This document shows positions 55,390 through 64,000 of a DNA stretch of 64,000 nucleotides, in pieces (within the stretch, counting starts at the first letter, position 1; each line of letters opens with the position of its first letter). Both the position numbers and the translations under genes were made by a program. Below the pieces are notes generated by a model. It ran no database searches and was not told the origin of the DNA. It was given only the letters and a program-made list of their open reading frames with translations. Origin of the DNA: Humulus lupulus (Eukaryota > Streptophyta > Magnoliopsida > Rosales > Cannabaceae); the NCBI RefSeq assembly GCF_963169125.1, contig NC_084794.1, positions 76,481,665 to 76,545,664 of the forward strand, given 5' to 3'.

Positions 55390-57048
55390 GGTCGGTCAAG
55401 CATTTCATGCTTATGAGGATAATGCTTATGTCGATTATATCTAATATTTTTAGCTTGCGTTAAACAAGCTAATACCGTTCTTGACTCATAAGCCAATACC
55501 ATACGACCAGTGCTCAGTACTACTGCCGAACTTGACTAATGAGTCACAGCTTCACAGTCAGTACTGACACCATTGCCGATTCCTAACTCATAGGTTAGTT
55601 CCATTCATAGATAAACAAGATTGCTAATCATTTAATATGCAATCAATGTTCACATATATAACACTCAACATGCCTCATTAATAACCATGCATGTCACATA
55701 CTGGTGTAGTTTTCTTACCTCTGGTCCGAGGGAGAAATGATAAAAGAACGACCCATGAGAACTATCGATCCTTTGATTCCTTAGTGATCACCTACTTATA
55801 ACCAAATATAACTTCCATCAATGAAAATGAGCAATAAAAGGTTCTTGACCTAAACCTCACTCCCGAGACCTCAAATCATACCCAAACGGTTAGTAGATTC
55901 GATCCCAACCCTTAGGAATTGAAACCTCGCGCCAAAAACCCTCAAAAGTGCCCAAAATAGGACCTTGGAAAAATAGGGTAGCGCTGCCCCCCTAGCGCCT
56001 AGGCGCTACAAGTATGGATGAATGTCCCTGGACAGCACTGTAGCGCCCTCCCTTGGACGCTGTAGCGCTAGAGCCAGGCTGATTCATCCCTGGCTTTTCC
56101 TCCTTTGATTTCTCCACTTCCACACTTCAAAACTTGATTTTAAATCTCATTAAAACTCATAAATGAACCCAAATACCCAACATACAAGTCCCATGCATCA
56201 TAACCCAATCAACCTTTGCCAAAAACTTCCATCAATTCTCACTATCCAAATCAAAGTTTTAGCTGAAAATAAAATGGAAAACAGAGCAAGAACCAGAGTT
56301 ACTATGGTTAAAATCTTACCTCAAGCTCAATATGGAACCCTCTTTAATGGTGGAACACAACCTTAGACCCTCAAGGCTTGATTCCCAAGCTTGATTCCTC
56401 AAATGGAGTTCAAAAATTCAAGGAGAAAAGAAGGAGAAATGATGAACGGGGGAAGAAGAAAAAGATGCTCTATTTTGGTTTAGCTTTTCTACAGCCTTCT
56501 TAATTGATATATAACCTTAGTCAAAAGACAAAAATACCCTAGGCTAAAGTAAAACCCTTAACAGCCACCAAGGGCAAAACCGTCCTTTCTCCTCTAATCC
56601 CGTTAATCATAATTAATGTCCTCCAATTCCTGTTATTCCCCATATTCTCAAATGCTAATAAAGCATATCCCATTACCCTTTAATTCTCGGTAATGTTCTA
56701 ATCACCAAATTAGCTTGAGACTCACCCCGAGCCCCGAAATTAACCCTGTTATGACCAAACCGCTAACTAGCATTAAAAGATCGTCTCATGTCGAGTAGCT
56801 CGAACAAATCCACATTATAATATGGCCTCATCAATAATTCACCAACATGCATGAAAATATACAATTATAAAATTACCAAAATGCCCTTATAATGAAATGT
56901 GGACCCACATGCATGCATTTATCATCGTATAATAATATAATTCACATAAACATGTATATAATAATTTAATGGCATAATAAATCATTTATGGCCCTCCCGG
57001 CCTTCTAATCCAACCATTAAACCTCATTAGGGATTTTGGGGCATTACA
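55390..57048 (-). repeat. 3' LTR of the Tekay-type element (copy 2), truncated
   Basis: It matches 62906 onward of the other LTR, starting GGTCGGTCAAGC and ending GGGGCATTACA. About 900 bases that precede this point in the other LTR are missing, so the full LTR is near 2.56 kb. It contains the palindrome TAGCGCCTAGGCGCTA (55993-56008) and a nearby CTGTAGCGC repeat. Confidence 0.88.
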
Positions 57049-57062
57049 ACTATCCCTTCCTT
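57049..57062 (-). promoter_or_regulatory. Polypurine tract of Tekay-type copy 2
   Basis: The minus strand reads AAGGAAGGGATAGT directly before the 3' LTR. Confidence 0.75.
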
Positions 57063-57079
57063 ACATAAATTTCGTCCTT

Positions 57080-58731
57080 GAAATTTACCTAAACAGCTCG
57101 AGATACTAATTTTGCATATCTGACTCTAGCTCCTAGGTCGCTTCCTCGACCTTGCTGTTCCGCCATAATACCTTAACCAAAGGTATCATTTTATTCCTAA
57201 GGGCCTTGTCCTTTCTGTCAAGTATCTGGACTAGCAGTTCCTCATAGGAGAGATCTGCCTCATGCTCCAGATCTTCGTAACTCAAGACATGAGTCACATC
57301 AGATACATACCTCCGAAGAGTTTAAACATGAAATACGTTATGCACGACTGACAATATCGATGGTAAGGCCAACCTGTAAGCCACATGACCAATCCTTTCT
57401 AGGATCTCAAATGGACCTACAAATCCAGGGCTCAGCTTGTCTTTCTTCCCAAAACTTCTCAGCCATTTCCATGGCGAGACTCTAAGGAATACATAGTCTC
57501 CCACTTGGAACTCCATGTTCCTACGTTTGGGATCTGCATAACTTTTCTGTCTGTTTTGAGAAGCCAGCATGCGAGCTCTAATCTTCTCAATGGCCTCACT
57601 AGTCCTCTGAACTGCCTCATGACCTAAGTATCTCCTTTCGCCGGTCTCTTCCCAATGGATGGGAGATTTGCATTTCCTACCATACAACATCTCATAAGGT
57701 GCCATCCCAATGGTTTACTGATAGCTGTTGTTGTAGGAAAACTCTATCAAAGGTAGATACTTACTCCAGGACCCACCAAAGTCCAGCACACATGCTCCCA
57801 GCATGTCTTCTACTATCTCGATCGTCTTCTCAGATTGTCCATCTGTTTGAGGATGATAAGCAGTCCTGAATTTTAACTGTGATCCCATGGCCTTCTGTAA
57901 ATGCCCCTAGAACTTGGAAGTGAATGTGGGGTCCCGATCTGACACGATCGACCTCGGTGCTCCATGGAGGCACACGATCTCTCTAACATAAAGATATGCA
58001 TACAGGTCAACTGTATAAGTAGTCTTCACTGGTAAGAAGTGAGCTGAATTGGTGTAGCGATCCACAATTACCCACACTGAATCATGTTGACCCACAGTCC
58101 TGGGTAACCCCACCACAAAATCCATCGTGATGTCTTCCCACTTCCACCCTGCGATGTCTAGAGGCTGCAATAACCCTACTGGTCTCTGATGCTCAGCCTT
58201 GACCTGTTGACATGTCAAGCACTTAGCCACATACTCCACTACATCCTTCTTCATCCCAGGCCACCAATACAGTGATCTCACAACCTGATACATCTTCGCG
58301 GTGCCTAGATGCAAAGAGTAAGTTGTAGTATGAGATTCATCCTTAATCTCCCATCTCATAGCAGTGTCTAACGGAACACATATCCAACCCTTGTATCTCA
58401 ACAAGCCCATCTCAGACACTGTGTAGTCTTTGGAAACTCCAACTAAAACATCCTCTCTGATCTTGATCAGCTGTGGATCACCCAACTGACCCTCCTTTAT
58501 CCTTTCCAACAATGTGGATTGTAGCATAATATTGGCCAACTGGCCCACCAACAACTCTATACCAGCTCTGATCATATCTTCTGCTAACTCTCTGGCTATC
58601 AGCCTTGCACTATAAATCGATCCCGGACTCTTCTGGCTTAAAGCATCAGCTACCATGTTGGCCTTTCCTGGATGATAGAAAATCTTATAGTCATAATCTT
58701 TTACTAACTCCAGCCAACGTCTTTGTCGCAT
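57080..58731 (-). pseudogene. Tekay-type integrase with chromodomain
   Basis: 57907-58731 encodes the end of RNase H (DYDYKIFYHPGKANMVADAL), the integrase HHCC finger (CLTCQQVKAEH) and the core with Asp in ITMDFVVGLP and Asp in SIVSDRD. A TAG at 57907 then interrupts it. 57710-57900 encodes the YHPQTDGQSE segment with the catalytic Glu. 57322-57705 gives APYEMLYGRKCKSPI and the C-terminal GPFEILERIGHVAYRL. 57080-57330 encodes a chromodomain-like end (LVKVLWRNSKVEEATWE), which tethers insertion to heterochromatin in this lineage. Stops at 57907 and near 57717 disable it. Confidence 0.85.
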
Positions 58732-58779
58732 ATTCAGGTCCTTCTACATGAAGAAGTATTTTAGGCTCTTGTGGTCAGT

Positions 58780-59940
58780 CTAGATCTCACACTTCTCCCC
58801 ATAAAGGTAATGCATCAATACCTTTAATGCAAAGACCACAGCTGCCAACTCTAAATCATGAGTGGGATATCTCTGTTCATACTCCTTCAGCTGACGTGAG
58901 ACATAAGCAATCACCTTCCCTAACTGCATCAAAACACAACCCAAACCTTGATGTGAGGCATCATAGTATATCACAAACTTCTCCTGGTCTGTTGGAAGAC
59001 TCAGAACTGGTGCTATAACCAACCTTTGCTTCAGTTCCTCAAAGCTATTCTCACACCTATTTGACTACACAAACTTCTGGTTCTTGCGCGTCAGCTCAGT
59101 CAATGAAGTAGCAATCTTAGAGAACCCTTCCACGAAACGTCGGTAATAACCTGCCAACCCAAGGAAACTTCTAACTTCTGAAGCATTCTTTGGCCTTGGC
59201 CAATCTCTGAACACCTCAATGTTGTTTAGATCTACTTTAATCCCCTCCTTACTAACAATGTGCCCAAGGAAAGATACCTAAGATAACCAGAACTCACACT
59301 TCTTGAACTTTGCAAACAATCTGTGCACCCTCAATCTCTATAGAACCAACCTCAGATGTTGCTAATGTTCTGACTCTGACTAAGAATAAACCAGAATATC
59401 ATCGATGAAGACGATCACAAACTGGTCCAGATAATCCATGAACACTTTATTCACCAAATCCATAAAAGCAGCTTGGGCATTAGTCAATCCAAAAGACAAG
59501 ACTGAGAACTCATAATGCCCATACCTAGTGCGAAAAGTAGTCTTTGGTATGTCTCCCTCCTTGACCCTCAACTAATGATAACTAGAACGAATGTCTATCT
59601 TTGAGAATGCCCTTTTACCTTGCAACTGATCAAACAGATCATCTATCCTTGGCAGAGGATACTTGTTCTTAATTGTTATCTTATTTAGTTCTCTGTAATC
59701 AATACACATCCTTAGAGAACCATCCTTCTTCACAAATAGAACTGGCGCACCCCAAGGTGAAAAACTAGGTATGATAAAACCCAAGTCCAATAACTCTTGT
59801 AACTGTACTTTCAATTCTTTTAACTCTACTGGGGCCATTCTGTAAGGTGCTCTAGACATTGGATCCGTCCTTGGTGCCAGTTCTATCACAAATTCAATTT
59901 CTCTATGCGAAGGAAACCCTGGTAAATCTTCTGGAAACAC
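58780..59940 (-). pseudogene. Tekay-type reverse transcriptase and RNase H
   Basis: 59572-59940 encodes the palm start ([49 protein letters not shown] with the first Asp). After a stop, 59380-59571 encodes [20 protein letters not shown] and the active site FIDDILVYS, which is intact. 59030-59370 is the thumb in broken frames. 58780-59022 is the RNase H start ([40 protein letters not shown]). At least two stops prevent full-length translation. Confidence 0.85.
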
Positions 59941-60130
59941 ATCCAGAAACTCACAGACAAGTCTAGTCTCCTATGGTCTCACTAGCATGACCTGAGTGGT
60001 GTCAACCACACTGGCTAAGAATCCTATGCAACCTCCTTGCAATAGATCTCTAGCCCTCAAAACATAAATCATAGGTATATGGAGTCCATGCACAATACCA
60101 ACAAACACAAAAGGATCCTCACCTTCAGGC

Positions 60131-61355
60131 TCAAATCTTCCTTCTGCAATCTATGGTTACCCCATACTTCACTAACCAATCCATACCCAGAATCATGTCA
60201 TAGTCAGTCATAACTAACTCTATCAAATCCACTGACAACTCTCTGCCCTCCACTGTCTCTGGCAAAGATTTGACCCATCTCCTGGATACTACTAACTCCC
60301 TAGTGGGTAATAAGGTCCCGAACCCCACAACATAATAATCACATGGTCTACACAGTCTATCAATAATTCTACTAGCAACAAAAGAATGTGTAGCACTAAG
60401 AAGATGACTTGTAACTACTGAGGGTGAAGCCTCAACTTTTGCTTGAGTCAATGCGAACACTCGAGTTGGGGCCGAGCTGTCCGCCTTTCTGGGTTCTTCC
60501 TTTCTTGCCATAGGGCAATATTTCTTGAAATGACCCACTACTCCACATAAGAAGTAGGCCTTTGCCCTACACTCTCCCAAATGGCGCCTCTTGCACCTTG
60601 ACGACCCATTGAAATACCTCGTGGTCGCCTGTCAGGACCTGGAGCATGGAAGGTGTCAAGAACCTTCCTCTGTAGATCACTCGGGCCTCCACCCCTACCT
60701 GAACCCACAAATGGAGGACCTGTCCTCCACAACTCTCTTCTTGCTGCATTGTCCTGCCAGATCTTGTTTTCTGCGCTCTCAGCTGTGAACGCCTTCTCCA
60801 CCACCTATGCATAAGTAGTAACTCCAACCATAGTGGTGATACGAACATCCCAGGCTAATCTAGGCTATAGCCCCTAGAGAAATCTCTCCTTTCTGGTCCC
60901 ATCAGTGGGCACCAACTCCATGGAAAACTTTGTCAATCTATCAAACTTCAGGGCATATTCAGTCACTAATAAACTCCCATGAAGTAATCTGATAAACTCC
61001 TCAGCCTTTACAGCCCTGATGGCATCATTGTAGTACTTCTCATTAAACAAAGTCTGAAACTTTTCCCAACTCAGGGCATTGATGTTTATGGTTTGGGATA
61101 TAACTCCCACCAAATTTGGGCATCCTCCCGAAACATGTATGTGGCACAGGCCACCCTCTCATTACCAGACACTCTCATGAAGTCAAGGATGGTGGTAATC
61201 ATGCTCATCCATTTCTCTGCCTTAGCTAGATCTGCATTGCCCTCAAATACTGGAGGTTGCTGCTTTCTAAACCTTTCATAAAGAGGTTCCCATTTACTTC
61301 CAACCTTAGGCAGCTGCTCAACTGTTGGCACAGATACAGGTGGTGCCTCAGCCAA
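60131..61355 (-). pseudogene. Tekay-type gag and protease
   Basis: Gag pieces at 61086-61355 (WMSMITTILDFMRV, NERVACATYMF), 60874-61113 (EYALKFDRLTKF) and 60538-60804 lie in different frames. The zinc knuckle survives in part (FLCGVVGHFKKYC) at about 60540. The protease follows at 60131-60580 (ATHSFVASRIIDRL, DLIELVMTDYDMILGMDWL). The usual LIDSG active-site strand before ATHSF is missing, apparently by an in-frame deletion, so the catalytic Asp is gone. 61356-61989 is the remaining gag start and leader with nothing else recognised. Confidence 0.8.
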
Positions 61356-61989
61356 AACATTCCCGGCAGGAACTTGTTGTTGTCTCAGGAGGTAGATTTC
61401 TTCTTCTTGCCTTAATACTCTGGCCTACGAGTCATTAAACAACTGCTGCCAATTATCAGGAGCTGGTTGTGGAATCTGATTCTGGTGATTCTCTTGACCC
61501 AGTCTGTTATTCTGGCCTTTATCATCCTGGCCAGCTGATGAATCTGTCTATCTTGGAATCATTCTTACAACTTAAACCTTGCTACAATAGTCAATGTGGC
61601 TAGTAAGGCAGTGATAACTAAACCTCTTGTCACCTCATGGTCCAAGATCAACAGATAATCACCCATATTCCACAATTATATAGATATACAAATGGATACA
61701 TGATCATAGCATTTAGCCTTTAACACGTATTAATTGATAATTCACAATGAACAATAATAATAAGCATGCTCTAGTAATATTAGTACTAATAAGCACGTTA
61801 TTGCTTATGATGTAGTAGTCAAGGCCCAGCCTTATCAATGTATTTCATGTAGACAGGAAAAGCATTTATACTTTATTTAAGCAGTTAAATATATAATCAC
61901 ACAAATAGTTACCAAACCATGAGTCAAGCTTGTCTTCAGTGGTGAGTGTACATGCCCAACCAGTCTACAAGAACTCTAAACCTTGGCAC

Positions 61990-62004
61990 GCTCTGATACC
62001 AAGT
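61990..62004 (-). promoter_or_regulatory. Primer binding site, initiator Met-tRNA type
   Basis: The minus strand reads ACTTGGTATCAGAGC directly next to the 5' LTR, an exact match to the common plant TGGTATCAGAGC site. Confidence 0.9.
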
Positions 62005-64000
62005 TGTAACGCCCTGGTTACTCCAAGACTGTTATTGTGAACTTTAAATAGTGCTTAACTCGCTAAACGAGTCATTTGGTTATAAACGTGCATCTAGGTA
62101 TTATTAATAGGCTAAGTTGAAAAATCTCGATAAAAAGGAAATGATATATTTTATTTAAAACATAAAACTATACATGGGCCCACAAAAGCGTTTACAAAGT
62201 TATTTACAATTCAAAATGGTCATTATAGTGTAAAAATTACAACTCGCCGACGTAAGCGGCAAAATATAGGGTTAACCCCTAGTTCCTCTGAGAAACACCT
62301 TGGTCGTGGAGGTCAAGCGGCCGCATATGTACACATCGCCACCTAAGCTCTCCACTCAAGGCTGGGTGAGCTTTTCTTTCCCTTTACCTGCACCACATAG
62401 CACCCGTGAGTTAAGGCTCAGCAAGAAAACTCATTACTACATGTATACAATATCAATTGATGATTATGATAATCATACTAGGCTTATAGCCCTAAACAGA
62501 TAAGTGAATATCACTTCAAGATTCTTGTAACCATGATGGGGCTTGTAGCCCTAATAAGATAATATCAAGATTCTAATAATTATGCTGGGGCGTGTATCCC
62601 TAATCAGATAATATCAAGATTCTAATAATTATGCTGGGGCGTGTAGCCCTAATCAAATGAGTGACTGATGAGTAAGTCACAAACTTAAACTAGATGAGTG
62701 ACTATGGAGACATAAACTTAAACCAGATGAGTGACTATGGACTCACAAACTTGAATCAGATAAGTGACTGATGAGTGAGTCATGAACTTGGGCTTCGCGC
62801 CTTTAGCCATGTGACGATGCAATCACCTGGGCCTTTTGGCCCTGGCTCTAAGTAACTAGCCATTAGACTAGACAAGAACTTTTGTTTTTCATCAAACTTA
62901 TGGTCGGTCAAGCATTTCATGCTTATAAGGATAATGCTTATGTCGATTAGATCTAATATTTTCAGCTTGCGTTAAACACGCTAATACGGTTCTTGACTCA
63001 TAAGCCAATACCATACGACCAGTGCTCAATACTACTGTCGAACTTGACTAATGAGTCACAGCTTCATAGTCAGTACTGACACTATTTTCAATTCCTGACT
63101 TATAGGTCAGTGCCATTCACTATTAAGCAAGATTGCTAAGCATTTAATATGGAATCAATGTTCACATATATAACACTCAACATGCCTAATTAATAACCAT
63201 TCATGTCACATACTGGGTGCAGTTTTCTTACCTTTGGTTCGGGCGAGAAATAATAAAAGAATGGTCCTTGAGAACGATCGATCCTTTGATTCCTTAGCAG
63301 TCACCTAGTCATAACCAAATATAACTTCCATCAATGAAAATTAGGAATAAAAGGTTCTTCACCTAAACCTCACTCTCGGGACCTCGAATCGTACCCAAAC
63401 AGTTAGTAGATTCGATCCCGAGCCTTGGGAATTGAAACCCCGAGCCAAAAACCCTCATAAGTGTCTAAAATAGGACCCTGGAAAAATAGGGTAGCATTGT
63501 AGCGCTGCCCCCCTAGCGCCTAGGCGCTACAAGCAGGGATGAATGGCCCTGGACAGTGCTGTAGCGCCCTCCCTTGGGCGCTGTAGCGCTAGAGCGAGGC
63601 TGATTCAACCCTGGTTTTTCCTCCTTCGATTTCACCACTTCCAAGCTTCAAAAATTGATTCAAAATCTCATTAAAACTCACAAATGAACTAAAATATCCA
63701 ACATACAAGTCCCAGGCATCATAACCAAATCAACCTTTGCCAAAAACTTTCATCAATTCTCACTATCCAAATCAAAGTTTCAGCTGAAAATCAAATGGAA
63801 AACAAAGAAAGAACCAGAGTTACTATGGTGAAAATCTTACCTCAAGCTCAATATGGAACCCTCTTCAATGGTGGAACACAACCCTAGACCCTCAAGGCTT
63901 GATTCCCTAGCTAGATTCCTCAAATGGAGTTCAAAAATTCAAAGAGAAAAGAAGGAGAAATGATGAATAGGAGAAGAAGAAAAAGATGCTATGTTTTGGT
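62005..64000 (-). repeat. 5' LTR of Tekay-type copy 2, cut by window end
   Basis: Starts TGTAACGCCCTGG on the plus strand. From 62906 on it aligns with the 3' LTR at 55390-57048. About 560 bases are expected beyond the window. The same palindrome TAGCGCCTAGGCGCTA occurs at 63514-63529. Confidence 0.88.
62520..62790 (+). repeat. Short tandem repeats inside the Tekay LTR
   Basis: A unit of about 50 bases with CAAGATTCTAATAATTATGC and GGGGCGTGTAGCCCTAATCA repeats between 62520 and 62655. A second family with GAGTGACTATGGA and CACAAACTTAAA spacing repeats from 62660 to 62790. The 3' LTR lacks this region because of truncation, so conservation cannot be compared. Confidence 0.7.

Overview
This is plant nuclear DNA, very probably from a flowering plant. 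The evidence is GT-AG introns, TATA boxes of the CTATAAATAG type, plant lineages of Ty3/gypsy and Ty1/copia LTR retrotransposons, CACTA and hAT DNA transposons, and one plant-type AAA-ATPase gene. There are no bacterial features. I cannot fix the species from sequence alone. The window is mostly transposable elements nested in each other; I recognise only one ordinary host gene.

Layout. 1-5,401: gag-pol remnant and 5' LTR of a Tekay/Del-type Ty3 chromovirus, minus strand. 5,402-10,880: AT-rich DNA, a SINE-like tRNA-related patch, and a copia-type LTR split by a 1,952-bp solo LTR (7,201-9,152, target duplication TAGCC). 10,890-12,435: 5' end of a Tat-type Ty3 element (LTR, primer site, start of gag) split by a probable hAT element. 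13,600-15,530: 3' end of a minus-strand copia element. 15,531-about 39,180: a decayed plus-strand copia element that received three later insertions, each with a matching target duplication: a 1,932-bp solo LTR (17,792-19,723, ACAAC), a 4,654-bp CACTA element (19,747-24,400, AGA) and an 11,600-bp Tat-type Ty3 element (25,584-37,183, GCATT). 39,300-43,045: GC-hairpin repeats with a G22 run, a 175-bp tandem repeat, a CACTA-like end and an 837-bp hAT element with an 8-bp duplication.

43,566-47,223 (minus): a two-exon gene for a BCS1/AATP1-type AAA-ATPase, predicted 516 residues with intact ATPase motifs. Its 2.1-kb intron holds a 229-bp hAT miniature element and a Helitron-like AT-rich repeat; a second copy of that repeat lies upstream of the gene. 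49,262-54,633: a second, truncated Tat-type element. It is fused to a chromovirus pol fragment (54,634-55,389) and then to a truncated Tekay LTR; that Tekay element (55,390-64,000) runs off the window.

The most notable system is in the two Tat-type elements. Each carries, antisense to gag-pol and next to the 3' LTR, a spliced multi-exon gene (aORF) for a protein with a PF04195-like domain and a coiled-coil tail. Exon borders are conserved between the copies. Because its introns lie on the strand opposite the genomic RNA, splicing cannot remove them during retrotransposition. Where this gene and pol converge, both copies keep a 31-nt hairpin with a compensatory base change. The heptamer CGACCAG/CTGGTCG is also strongly over-represented in both copies.

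All coordinates and comparisons were read by eye. Family names rest on remembered motifs, not on searches.
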